A DNA stretch of 40,277 nucleotides from NCBI GenBank assembly GCA_030432925.1, contig JAUILT010000017.1, forward strand, positions 1 through 40,277, written 5' to 3'. The DNA is from Bdellovibrionia bacterium. Its GTDB lineage: Bacteria; Bdellovibrionota; Bdellovibrionia; Bdellovibrionales; UBA1609. The notes under the pieces were generated by a model, which was not told where the DNA came from, did not search any database, and saw only the letters and a program-made list of their open reading frames with translations. The stretch's first letter is position 1; every line of letters begins with the position of its first letter. Shown in pieces: positions 26,641 to 34,429 of this stretch. A program made the position numbers and the translations under genes.

Positions 26641-27936
26641 GTGAGTCACTTTCATAGAAGACTAAAAATCAAAGAGAAAGCTCAACGTTGGGATTTATCC
26701 AATAAGGACTTTAGGTTCTGGCTGTTACTCTTGTTTATTCTTAGTATGGTTCTTGTGCATTATGGTCAGGCAGAGGGAGCCTCCTGCGAGTGCCCCAAGC
26801 TGGAGTGTGACCCTTGTTTTGAAGAGCAAGGGGTAACGTTTTATTCAGAAAAATGCGGACCAAACCAATCACGAATTAAAAGCTGTGCTCGACCCACTTG
26901 TATTCCTATGGAGCCCAAGCCGGCTCAGTGTAAATCTGTTAAAGCCTTTGGGAAAGAGCCAATGACTCGTAAGGTAGCATCGCAAAAGGGGGCCGAAAAA
27001 ACGCCTGTTTCAAAAAAGATGATGGACAGGAGAATGGCTGAGTTCCAATCAGAAATGCGTGGTAAAGATGTGGGTGTTATTCATACCGTTATGGGCAAAG
27101 CCTGGTTAAAATTGCCTTCTGGCGATAAGATGAAAATCATCAAAGGAACTCGAGTCCACGAGAAAGATCAGATTCGAACCCTTTTGAGGGGACATGTGAA
27201 AATTGTTTTTGATGATGGCAATATTGCCAATATCAAGCCCAATTCGGAGATTATCGTACAGGAATACAGTATGGGTAAAGACAAAAGAGCTCTTCTGAAT
27301 CTGATTAAAGGGAGAGTGCGCTCTAAAGTGAGACAGAAGTATGAAGGAAATGATACCAGTTACTTTCGAGTGAAAACAAAATCAGCTGTGGCTGGAGTGC
27401 GAGGAACTGACTTTGTTGTGGAGTATACAAACAAGGATCGGTGGATCACCAAAGTTTCTACTCTAGAAGGAGAAGTGAAGTTTGGTGGCAATGAATATGA
27501 AGACCGTGTGGGTATTAAGGCTGGCCAGCAAGCCTCTTTTATAGTGGCGAGTAACGAGTCAGAAGTATTTTCTGATGAAGAAATCAGTGATTTTGTGGCA
27601 AGAGGATATATGACACCGGTTTATAGTTTATCTGCCGAAGAGGTGGCACAGCTCAGTCAATTGACAGAGGTCGGTGATCCAGTTGCAAGAAATATTGCTA
27701 GCACTAGGCCCAACTTTATTTGTCACTCTCCCAAAGGGGATCTTAATCAGTGTGCATGGGTGTGTAAAAATAACCCGAAGGGATCCAAAAGGTGTCGCAC
27801 AGATTTGCCCCAGGTAAATTGTGTGAGGACACGGTGTGACGCTAATGGTCAGTGGTCTGATGAAAGTCGATTGCCAGCAAGCTTTCATGATTCTTGCCAA
27901 GCAAGAGGTTTTAGGGTGGGGCCTTGCGACTACTAG
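26641..27936 (+). CDS. FecR-domain exported protein with Cys-rich ends
   Basis: 431 residues from a GTG (GAGG 8 nt upstream). A long n-region is followed by a membrane/signal stretch (FWLLLLFILSMVLVHYGQ). Then comes a Cys-rich module (CECPKLECDPC ... CGPNQSRIKSC ... CARPTC). The FecR domain at about 140-305 contains GVIHTVMGKAWLKLPSGDK, HVKIVFDDGNIANIKPNSE and VAGVRGTDFVVEY. A second Cys-rich tail (CHSPKGDLNQCAWVC ... CRTDLPQVNC ... CQARGFRVGPC) closes it. Here the FecR domain is not next to a sigma factor, so a structural or surface role is more likely than anti-sigma activity. The barrel gene follows. Confidence 0.8.
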   Translation: MSHFHRRLKIKEKAQRWDLSNKDFRFWLLLLFILSMVLVHYGQAEGASCECPKLECDPCFEEQGVTFYSEKCGPNQSRIKSCARPTCIPMEPKPAQCKSVKAFGKEPMTRKVASQKGAEKTPVSKKMMDRRMAEFQSEMRGKDVGVIHTVMGKAWLKLPSGDKMKIIKGTRVHEKDQIRTLLRGHVKIVFDDGNIANIKPNSEIIVQEYSMGKDKRALLNLIKGRVRSKVRQKYEGNDTSYFRVKTKSAVAGVRGTDFVVEYTNKDRWITKVSTLEGEVKFGGNEYEDRVGIKAGQQASFIVASNESEVFSDEEISDFVARGYMTPVYSLSAEEVAQLSQLTEVGDPVARNIASTRPNFICHSPKGDLNQCAWVCKNNPKGSKRCRTDLPQVNCVRTRCDANGQWSDESRLPASFHDSCQARGFRVGPCDY

Positions 27937-27994
27937 TGTTTCGACCAATAAATCTTTTTTTCCTATATTCATAGTTTTCATATACTATTTTGAT

Positions 27995-28963
27995 GTGTCT
28001 CTATTTCAGCGGGTTTTGATTTTATTTTTTACTTTTATGGTGTCCCCCTCTAGTGCCGAAAACTACACTGATCATTCTGAGGGTTTCGCATTGGCTTTTG
28101 TCGTTGAGCAACCGGGCTTTGATTTTTTGATTAAACCTGATGAGAACTCTGACAAGGAGATCAGGTACAAGCCAAACCTGCGTGAGACAGTAGGCTTGGC
28201 AGGATCGGCCTTTGGACTTTCAGCCTCTTATCTGTTTCAGCATGATCAGACTCGGAGTGAGCGGGTCAATAAGGGAGATACCTCTTATGATGACATTCGA
28301 TTATCTACATTTTTTGGCAGTCGTAAACAATGGCGACTGGCTGCCTACTACACTCGATACAGTGGGTTTTATATTGAAAACTCAAACTATGTGAATTCGA
28401 GTGTGGGGCCTGGTGATCCTCGAGTACAAAGACCTGACTTAAAGTTTCGTAATGGTGGCTTATCTTTGCTACATATAGTTACATCTCGTGAATTCTCAGT
28501 TTCAGCAGTGACAAATTTCACTCATCAGCAGACAAGTAGTGGAGGCTCTTGGCTGATTCGTGCAGATTTGGATCATACAACCTTCACAGCACGATCAGCG
28601 ATAGTTCCTGCAAGCGTTCAAAATGACTTTGGTCCAGATGGCAGTCTGGAAAGAGGGGGGTTTAACACTCTTAGTTTGCTGGGAGGATATGGACATACAT
28701 TCGTTTACAATAATTTCTTCTTTACTCCTCTGGCTTTATTTGGGGTTGGTATTCAGAATAGAAAGTACAAACTCAATGGGCAGGAAGAAAGTTCTATCAA
28801 GGGTTCTCGAAAATTCTCTGCTTCCGTGTCTATGGGCTACAATGGGGAGCAATTTTACTCAGGCCTTAACCTCAGCTCTAACGGACTTCAGTTCACGACA
28901 GGATCTTTGCTATTGGAAACACAACTCAATGCTATACGTATTACATTAGGTAGACGGTTTTGA
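27995..28963 (+). CDS. Putative outer-membrane beta-barrel protein
   Basis: 322 residues from the GTG at 27995, chosen because it starts directly at a signal peptide (VSLFQRVLILFFTFMVSPSS, cut near AEN); longer readings overlap the FecR gene. The mature part alternates strands with aromatic ends (WRLAAYYTRYSGFYIENS, YGHTFVYNNFFFTPLALF, FSASVSMGYNGEQFYSGL) and ends LNAIRITLGRRF, a terminal Phe as in barrel proteins. No Shine-Dalgarno is visible; TATACT lies 8 nt before the start. It probably partners the FecR-domain protein at the outer membrane (inference from adjacency). No named family was recognised. Confidence 0.65.
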   Translation: MSLFQRVLILFFTFMVSPSSAENYTDHSEGFALAFVVEQPGFDFLIKPDENSDKEIRYKPNLRETVGLAGSAFGLSASYLFQHDQTRSERVNKGDTSYDDIRLSTFFGSRKQWRLAAYYTRYSGFYIENSNYVNSSVGPGDPRVQRPDLKFRNGGLSLLHIVTSREFSVSAVTNFTHQQTSSGGSWLIRADLDHTTFTARSAIVPASVQNDFGPDGSLERGGFNTLSLLGGYGHTFVYNNFFFTPLALFGVGIQNRKYKLNGQEESSIKGSRKFSASVSMGYNGEQFYSGLNLSSNGLQFTTGSLLLETQLNAIRITLGRRF

Positions 28964-29021
28964 TATCATGGGGTAGTCTTCTTTATAGACAGAGAGTGGA
29001 TTTTTGTTTAGGAGCGAAAGT

Positions 29022-29312
29022 ATGAAAGTTATACTGTTAGTTATAAGTCTATTGATTGTAGAAGGGCCAGCAAGTGCTGCAGGAAATGCCATTGTGGGAA
29101 GTGACGAAGTACTCACTGTTTGGCTGGATGAAGCTGAGGGAAAGCGCAAATACAGCATTCCTCACCATGACTTAAGTCCGAAGTTTGCCAGTGGTAATTA
29201 CTATTGTAAAAAATTGGAGAATAACAAATGGATCCGTTGTTCTCGTCGAACAGGACAAAATTTTGGTACGCTTTTTGATCACAAACTTCAATGTGAAAAA
29301 AACCTCCCCTGA
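29022..29312 (+). CDS. Small secreted protein, probably the 5' part of a decayed gene
   Basis: 96 residues from the ATG at 29022 with AGGAG 7 nt upstream. The signal peptide is MKVILLVISLLIVEGPASA. The mature part has VLTVWLDEAEGKRKYS, YYCKKLENNKWIRCSRR and a late LQCEKNLP. It may be complete, but protein-like sequence continues beyond its stop in other frames (see next entry), so it may be truncated by frameshift in a C-tract. No family was recognised. Confidence 0.6.
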   Translation: MKVILLVISLLIVEGPASAAGNAIVGSDEVLTVWLDEAEGKRKYSIPHHDLSPKFASGNYYCKKLENNKWIRCSRRTGQNFGTLFDHKLQCEKNLP

Positions 29313-29587
29313 ACTCTTAATTTTTTTTAAAGAATGCTGAGCGGGTTCGACGAAGTATATACAGTGAGCTGGACGGTGTCGAATGGACCGAAGCCATGAA
29401 AACGGTGTTTACACCGTGACTGATTCCCAAATTAAAATCAGCAGCAAGAGACTGCTTAATCGTTACTATAAAAACTACCGACACTCTAAGTACACTCTCA
29501 GTTTTAATTCCAATGGAGAGCTCGAGTCTATCGAGGCCGACATCAAAGAGAAGTGGCCATTTCCTCAGAGCATTTGGAGTGACTTCG
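29313..29587 (+). pseudogene. Frameshifted gene remnant left of the IS3 remnant
   Basis: After the stop at 29312, readable protein appears in shifting frames: PELLIFF at a T8 run, then KNAERVRRSIYSELDGVEWT (29330-29389), then ENGVYTVTDSQIKISSK and SKYTLSFNSNGELESIEAD up to about 29580. Each piece has normal protein composition and they follow one another, as in a gene broken by indels in homopolymer runs. It then ends where the transposase sequence begins. Sequencing error in the C4 and T8 runs is an alternative. Confidence 0.4.
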
Positions 29588-29872
29588 ATGATATTCAATG
29601 TCTCCCATGGAGCTATTACCTCGTATATTAAGAAGTATAAGTCACTAGATAAGAAGGCCCATAAAAAGGCAACCCGAACCAAGCATCAAGAAAAAATTGA
29701 AGACTATCGACATGAAGCTGAAATCAAGAATTTGAAGCATGAAATTGCAAACCTCTATCTTGAAAACGTTCTTTTAAAAAAAGCATTGGAACTCTCTCAA
29801 CAGACGAAAAAAGAAGATTCATCCGTGATCACATCAAAGAGTTTGGAACAATCGCAAACGGATGCCGAATAA
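29588..29872 (+). CDS. IS3 transposase OrfA, N-terminally truncated
   Basis: 94 residues from the ATG at 29588. VSHGAITSYIKKYKS is the recognition end of a helix-turn-helix, followed by a basic linker and a leucine-zipper helix IKNLKHEIANLYLENVLLKK typical of OrfA. The frame runs on upstream without OrfA-like sequence. At 29776-29782 there is A AAA AAA in the OrfA frame, a slippery heptamer; a -1 shift there gives an uninterrupted reading (TDEKRRFIRDHIKEFGTIAN) into OrfB, the IS3 way of making the OrfAB transposase. Confidence 0.65.
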   Translation: MIFNVSHGAITSYIKKYKSLDKKAHKKATRTKHQEKIEDYRHEAEIKNLKHEIANLYLENVLLKKALELSQQTKKEDSSVITSKSLEQSQTDAE

Positions 29873-30708
29873 TGGGAGTCGTAAAGTCGACATTCTATTA
29901 TAAAACAGAAGATAAGGATGAGCGTATAGAGAGTGACCTTGAGCTAAGAGATGAGATTGAGAAGATACATGTAGATTTACCTGGATATGGTTATCGCAGA
30001 ATAAGAGAAGATTTGCTTAAAAGGGGCAAAAGAGTTAATTCTAAGCGCATTAGGAGGGTTATGAAAGAGTACTCTCTTCATTCATGTATTAGAAAGCTCA
30101 TGAAGCCCAGAGGAACTCATACTCCAGTAAAGCTTTATTACCCTAATCTCATAAGAGGTTATCAGATAAATGGTCCCAACCAAGTTTGGGCCACTGATCT
30201 AACATATATCAGACTTATGAATGAGTATGTTTATTTAAATGCTATCATTGATGTTTACACCCGAAAAATCATTGGCTGGTCTCTTTCGAGAGATCTCAGT
30301 CATAAGTTTTGCTTAATGGCCCTAGATATTGCAATCGAAGCTTGTGGGCCACCAAAAGGGTGCCTCCATCACTCTGATCGAGGAGTCCAGTATACGTGTG
30401 AAAAATATATTAGTCGTCTCTTAGAATACGGTTTTGAGGTCTCTCAATCGAGATTAGCAACGCCGCAGGATAATGCTTATATTGAATCATTTTTTAAGAC
30501 ACTCAAAAAAGAGGAGGTTTATTTTAAGAAGTATAAAACGATGGCAGATATAAAAAATAACTTGCCACAGTTTATTGATGAAATTTATAGCAAGAAGAGA
30601 CTCCACTCAAGTCTAGGGTATAAAACCCCTGAAGAGTTTGAGAGTGAAGTCTTGAATATGAAACCCGCTAGTCGCCCAGTTCAGAAGTTATGGGGATGGA
30701 AAGTCTAG
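29872..30708 (+). CDS. IS3 transposase OrfB (DDE integrase core)
   Basis: 278 residues in the -1 frame relative to OrfA, the ATG overlapping the OrfA stop (TAATG). It has an HTH_21-like start (LPGYGYRRIREDLLKRGKRV) and the rve core with catalytic D in WATDLTY, D in HHSDRGVQY and E in AYIESFFKTLK, followed by KRLHSSLGYKTPEEFE. The frame upstream of the ATG is open back to the slippery site, so the functional product is probably OrfAB. The catalytic triad is intact. Confidence 0.93.
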   Translation: MGVVKSTFYYKTEDKDERIESDLELRDEIEKIHVDLPGYGYRRIREDLLKRGKRVNSKRIRRVMKEYSLHSCIRKLMKPRGTHTPVKLYYPNLIRGYQINGPNQVWATDLTYIRLMNEYVYLNAIIDVYTRKIIGWSLSRDLSHKFCLMALDIAIEACGPPKGCLHHSDRGVQYTCEKYISRLLEYGFEVSQSRLATPQDNAYIESFFKTLKKEEVYFKKYKTMADIKNNLPQFIDEIYSKKRLHSSLGYKTPEEFESEVLNMKPASRPVQKLWGWKV

Positions 30709-30710
30709 TT

Positions 30711-30726
30711 TTAGGGGCGCAGTCCA
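30711..30726 (+). repeat. Right terminal repeat of the IS3 element
   Basis: TTAGGGGCGCAGTCCA, 3 nt after the OrfB stop and ending in CA as IS3-family right ends do. No left partner was found; TGGACGG at 29370 matches only the first five bases clearly. Confidence 0.6.
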
Positions 30727-30785
30727 AGTTAGTGACCGCCTAGGGAACTGCAAAATACTGGTTCACTCATTCGAGAACCCCAGTC

Positions 30786-32774
30786 TTAGCCGCCCCTAGG
30801 CACTCGCCACTCAGTTGATCCAGGCTCAACCAACTCTCCCGAGTAAATCCTCACTGTAACTCCTGCCGGGTACCTATAATAGAACCCATCTGAAGCTAAC
30901 AGCACCAAATTTTCTGAACTCTTGAATCTCAGGAATTGATCAAATGTGAACCTTCGAGCTTGCATAACTTGTATCTCTTGACCTTGAAACTCCATTGGAA
31001 CGGCCTCATGAGCATCAAAGCTTAAAAGCTTTCCCTCACTAAATTGTAAATCTCCCTTTTTAGTCTTTACCGAGACTCCAGTTTCCAGCTGATAGACGCC
31101 ATCCACTTCTGTCTCAAACGAGCCACTGTTCACATTAAACTCTGATACGGCGTTTACCGTAATATCGCCATAGTTGAGATTCGTGGGACTCACTAGCTGT
31201 CCATGAACGACAAAGCCGTTGGAATCAATTCCTACCCGGCTGAGTCTTCTGAAAAAATGGGCACCATTGTCTCCACGGACATAGAGTTCAGTGTCTCGTG
31301 AAAGCTGAAAACCAGCGGGGATACCATTTTTATGAAAATGAACAAGTCCGTAAATATCGTATTCAGGAACCCTTTCAATAATCACTTGTTTTCCACGAAT
31401 GTTCAAAATAGTCCCTGACTCGACTGTACCTTCTTTAAGAGTTGCAGTCTCTGTATGAAACTCTAGTCTTCCGCTCTGAAAGTTTATCAACTGCCCATTA
31501 ACGCCGATAGTGCTGTCTTCCTTCGTTGAGAAGTAGAAAGTCTTTCCCCAATCCCAAGCAGCGTTGAAGTAATCAACTCCCCTAATTGTATGACCTCCAA
31601 AATACATGTTTGTGGGGGCAAGTAAGTTCCCCCTTATGACATCTTCATATTCATTAAACCTTAAAGAACTCGTTTCTAAAGCCATTGCCTCAGGCTGGTG
31701 AACGACTCTAAAATTCATGTTATCAGGTGCCTCTAAAACATCTGCGCCGATAATATACGCCATATTGGGCCCGAAAGAGATATCTTGTTTCAATGTTACA
31801 CTTTGACCTTGCAAGGAAACTTCAAGAGGATCAACAAGGTCTCCGTTCAAGAGATTTCCATCTTTATAAAATATAACAAAGCCATCTACTTTCAGAGACT
31901 GTCCGCTATAGACAACTGTGATTGACTCGCCAAATTTTAGCTGAGCATAACTGACATGACCATTATCGTGAAAGCCAATATCATAATTACGGTCAGCATC
32001 GATTTCTAACTTCTTACCCTTATAGTAAAAGAAAACATCTCTTCCAGGAAGGACTTCTGCTTCCTCAGGCATTCCATTTGGATGTCTACGAGTTATGTGT
32101 AAGTCTCTGATATCAATACCTTGATGCAAGCTTTGAAAGGTGAGATCATTTTTGTAGATGTACTCTTGAAAGACAAATGATGTCACAAAAGAAAATTCTC
32201 TGGATGTCACCCAACTGACAAAATCTCTCACCGTAAGAGAGTTTCTGTGCCCTAGATTATAGGCCTCTCTATATACGATTTCATGAATGATCAGACCGGC
32301 CTTATTAGTATTATCCAAAAGATCCCAAAAACTCTGATCAATAAAATACCTTTTATCTGTTCTTCGAATTGGTTCTCTGTGAATAGCGGCTTGTTTTATC
32401 CCGCAGCCATATGGAACACCAATGTGACCACTGTCGGGAATATCAATCAAGTCCATTGGTTCAATTTGAGCTTCATCAAAAAAGACAGACCAAAAATTTC
32501 GGTATCGCTCTCCTCGTTCGGGATCTACTCGGTCAATCCTCTCGAGAAAAATTTCAACTTTCTCAATAACAGATAGGCTTTCCTCTCCCAAATCTATTGT
32601 ATAAGGCCTCCCCATGAATCGTGCCTCGTAAAAGTCGAGTAATTCAATGCTCGTGACTCGACCATTTTCTTTACATTCCAAAACGTCTCCACCGTTGCCG
32701 ATATATTCACCACCAGGAAAAGCCAAAGGGGAAAAAATGAGTCCTAGAAAAATTAATAAAGCCCTAACAACCAC
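30786..32774 (-). CDS. Secreted GNGGD/HExx(x)RE protein with beta-hairpin repeats
   Basis: 662 residues from a GTG with AGGAGGT 5 nt upstream. A signal peptide (1-19) is followed by EYIGNGGDVLEC (G26-C34) and LLDFYEA, then a helical domain with GLIIHEIVYREAYNLGHRNS (H164, E165, R169, E170, H176). The GNGGD...HExxxR(E) layout recurs in exported proteins of Bdellovibrio-type bacteria. HE...H could be a zincin-like metal site, but it is not a strict HExxH. Residues 230-660 are repeated short strand pairs such as VIFYKDGNLLNGDL, VHFHKNGIPAGFQL and FQSGRLEF, like MORN-type surface repeats. It starts 1 nt after the TIGR02147 gene, one operon. Function unknown. Confidence 0.75.
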   Translation of the reverse strand: MVVRALLIFLGLIFSPLAFPGGEYIGNGGDVLECKENGRVTSIELLDFYEARFMGRPYTIDLGEESLSVIEKVEIFLERIDRVDPERGERYRNFWSVFFDEAQIEPMDLIDIPDSGHIGVPYGCGIKQAAIHREPIRRTDKRYFIDQSFWDLLDNTNKAGLIIHEIVYREAYNLGHRNSLTVRDFVSWVTSREFSFVTSFVFQEYIYKNDLTFQSLHQGIDIRDLHITRRHPNGMPEEAEVLPGRDVFFYYKGKKLEIDADRNYDIGFHDNGHVSYAQLKFGESITVVYSGQSLKVDGFVIFYKDGNLLNGDLVDPLEVSLQGQSVTLKQDISFGPNMAYIIGADVLEAPDNMNFRVVHQPEAMALETSSLRFNEYEDVIRGNLLAPTNMYFGGHTIRGVDYFNAAWDWGKTFYFSTKEDSTIGVNGQLINFQSGRLEFHTETATLKEGTVESGTILNIRGKQVIIERVPEYDIYGLVHFHKNGIPAGFQLSRDTELYVRGDNGAHFFRRLSRVGIDSNGFVVHGQLVSPTNLNYGDITVNAVSEFNVNSGSFETEVDGVYQLETGVSVKTKKGDLQFSEGKLLSFDAHEAVPMEFQGQEIQVMQARRFTFDQFLRFKSSENLVLLASDGFYYRYPAGVTVRIYSGELVEPGSTEWRVPRGG

Positions 32775-32775
32775 G

Positions 32776-33504
32776 CTACACCTCCTGTATTTTCTTTGAT
32801 TGGGGGAAAATTTGTATTGATACCGTATAAATTCGATTGGGTTTTTTCTTTTTATCTATGAGTTTTGAAACCTTATCTCTAAAGTCTTCTGAATATTTCT
32901 TTATTAATTCAAATTGATTCTCATCAATTGCAGCCGTGATTGATGAAAACTCTCTTTCGTCAATGGGCGTATTATATAGGCTCTTTTTAGCACGGCTTAG
33001 ATTGCTGGCATGTAGATCTTTAATAATTCTCGAAGGATAACCACTGGATGTTGATACTGAAGAGGATTTCCGTTGAAGGGTATCTCCGTCCAAGTCTATC
33101 AGATTCTCATCAGAGAGGACTTTTAAGATTTTCTCGACAGTCTTTACATCTACCTCCAATACCTTACTGATCCAATTCGGATTAGAGGAGCAGTTTTCTA
33201 TTTCACTAAGGGCCAGTACTGAAAAGTAAGTGGGATCACTGAGTTGGCGGAGCTGATCTTCGGTTAAGAGGTGCCTTGAGTTAAAATCAGATAGCTGCTG
33301 AATCTCCACTTCGGTTATGTTCAGCCTCTTCTTAATCGAATCTATAGATGTCTGTGACAAACCCCGTCTTCCGCTTAAAAAATCAAGAAGGGTCGACCTT
33401 GAAACTCCCAGATCTGTAGCATAGGCCCGCTTAGAATAGCGAGGGTTCCTCGTACTTCGTCTTTGGTATTCCTGGCACAAAAAGTCTCTGATCTTTTCAA
33501 TCAT
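32776..33504 (-). CDS. TIGR02147 family regulator
   Basis: 242 residues. The N-terminus has IRDFLCQEYQRRSTRNPRYS, KRAYATDLGVSRSTLLDFLSGRRGLS (a Cro/C1-like helix-turn-helix) and ITEVEIQQL, then DPTYFSVLALSEIENC, NPNWISKVLEVDVKTVEKIL (a second winged-helix-like part), LQRKSSSVSTSSGYPS and a C-terminal EREFSSITAAIDENQFELIKKY. This matches the TIGR02147 family of Bdellovibrio and Fibrobacter. It is cytoplasmic, with no membrane segment. It is the first gene of the pair and probably controls the secreted partner; nested palindromes lie 59-91 nt upstream. Confidence 0.85.
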   Translation of the reverse strand: MIEKIRDFLCQEYQRRSTRNPRYSKRAYATDLGVSRSTLLDFLSGRRGLSQTSIDSIKKRLNITEVEIQQLSDFNSRHLLTEDQLRQLSDPTYFSVLALSEIENCSSNPNWISKVLEVDVKTVEKILKVLSDENLIDLDGDTLQRKSSSVSTSSGYPSRIIKDLHASNLSRAKKSLYNTPIDEREFSSITAAIDENQFELIKKYSEDFRDKVSKLIDKKKKPNRIYTVSIQIFPQSKKIQEV

Positions 33505-33562
33505 ATTTTATCACCCCCACTCGTTTGATATTCCCAGAGGCAAATGACCTTGTAAACTCTTG

Positions 33563-33595
33563 ACGCGGTCAAGGTGACCGCGTAGGCTGCGGTCA
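33563..33595. promoter_or_regulatory. Nested palindromes upstream of the TIGR02147 gene
   Basis: ACGCGGTCA (33563-33571), AGG, TGACCGCGT (33575-33583) is a perfect 9-bp inverted repeat. A third GCGGTCA follows at 33589-33595. An overlapping CTTGAC-GCG-GTCAAG offers an alternative pairing. The position 59-91 nt before the ATG suits an operator for the regulator, possibly itself (inference). Confidence 0.55.
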
Positions 33596-33933
33596 AAACC
33601 TATGGCTAGGTTAGGAGCTTGGCGCTCAATAAACCAATGGCCAGTGACGGTAAAATATCATTTTACTTATGCTTTCACGATATTAGGCCAAAACCTTGAA
33701 TAATTGACTGAGCTTTCCTGAGTAAGTTTTAGAGAATGACATTTCGTGACTTAAACTTTGTTTTGGATCGAAATGCGGAGGCCATTATTCAGAGAATGGG
33801 CCAATTTTCACGATTTCAGTGCTTTGTTGTGTAAAAACTGGGCCCGTATTATTGGGTTTAAATCTCACAATACATATGAAGCTGGGTGTACCCGATGAGT
33901 CGCAAAAGTAAGTCCGTACCTCTTTTATCTGGG

Positions 33934-33961
33934 CTAAATTCATATGATCATACGAATTTAG
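33934..33961. repeat. 28-bp palindrome with one mismatch pair
   Basis: CTAAATTC (33934-33941), A, TATGATCATA (33943-33952), C, GAATTTAG (33954-33961). Only the A/C pair breaks symmetry. Operator-like. Confidence 0.8.
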
Positions 33962-33965
33962 TACT

Positions 33966-33983
33966 TAAATAGGAGACTATTTA
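33966..33983. repeat. 7-bp inverted repeat
   Basis: TAAATAG (33966-33972), loop GAGA, CTATTTA (33977-33983), immediately after the 28-bp palindrome. Confidence 0.7.
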
Positions 33984-34006
33984 GTGAGAAAGACCAGAAT
34001 TCACTC

Positions 34007-34084
34007 GATCATGGGAAAAATATTGAAAAACACTATTTATAGGTTAGTATAGAGATAATATTGCCATGATCATGGGAGAAATAT
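34007..34084. repeat. Direct repeat GATCATGGGANAAATAT, two copies
   Basis: Copies at 34007-34023 and 34068-34084 differ at one base (A/G) and start 61 nt apart. Function unknown. Confidence 0.7.
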
Positions 34085-34334
34085 GTCTACCTTATCGCGA
34101 CTTGCGGTAGAAAAAATATTTAATGATTTCGATAGGATAACTTAAAAATGCCAGAACTCCCCGATGTGGGAAAGGCGTTTTAATTAACTGAAGGATTTTC
34201 GTAAGTTACTGAAGTAGTCATCGCTTTTCCCGTTTCTTTATTTTCACTGGGTCTCACTTGAGATCATTGTTTTTTTAGCCTTAAGAGCCCTGATTAAATT
34301 TGCCTTAGCTGAGGGTCAAAGGAAGGTCTCTAGA

Positions 34335-34361
34335 GGCAACCTATAGGGTTGCCCATTTTTT
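34335..34361 (+). terminator. Intrinsic terminator with no recognised upstream gene
   Basis: GGCAACC (34335-34341), loop TATAG, GGTTGCC (34347-34353), then CA and TTTTTT (34356-34361). It faces plus-strand transcription although no plus-strand gene lies between 33600 and 34330. Confidence 0.8.
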
Positions 34362-34429
34362 AGGCGATTAGAATCTTAGGACGGGGTAAAAGCCAGTATA
34401 ATAAAGGCGATCTTTGCCTTAAAGTACTG

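Larger units (their letters stand above)
29588..30726 (+). mobile_element. IS3-family insertion sequence, left end truncated
   Basis: It contains a partial OrfA, a complete OrfB and a right end TTAGGGGCGCAGTCCA (30711-30726), whose complement starts TGGACTGCGCCCC, like IS3-family ends (TG...CA). No matching left end or target-site duplication was found, and OrfA lacks its first helix-turn-helix part, so the element is probably immobile by itself. The left boundary is approximate. Confidence 0.75.
33596..34334. other. Palindrome-rich region without a convincing gene
   Basis: No long reading frame on either strand. It holds a 28-bp near-palindrome (33934-33961), a 7-bp hairpin (33966-33983), a 17-nt direct repeat (34007-34023 and 34068-34084), and short open frames of 20-32 codons that are not convincing. 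It ends at an intrinsic terminator on the plus strand, so a non-coding transcript is possible. Confidence 0.5.

Noticed and set aside
29370-29386. TGGACGGTGTCG as the left end of the IS3 element
   Set aside because: Only the first five bases match the right-end complement clearly, and transposase-like coding begins about 200 nt later.
33736-34145. Short plus-strand frames at 33736-33834, 33895-33972 and 34083-34145
   Set aside because: Only 20-32 residues, poor start sites, and overlap with palindromes or repeats; not supportable as genes without conservation data.
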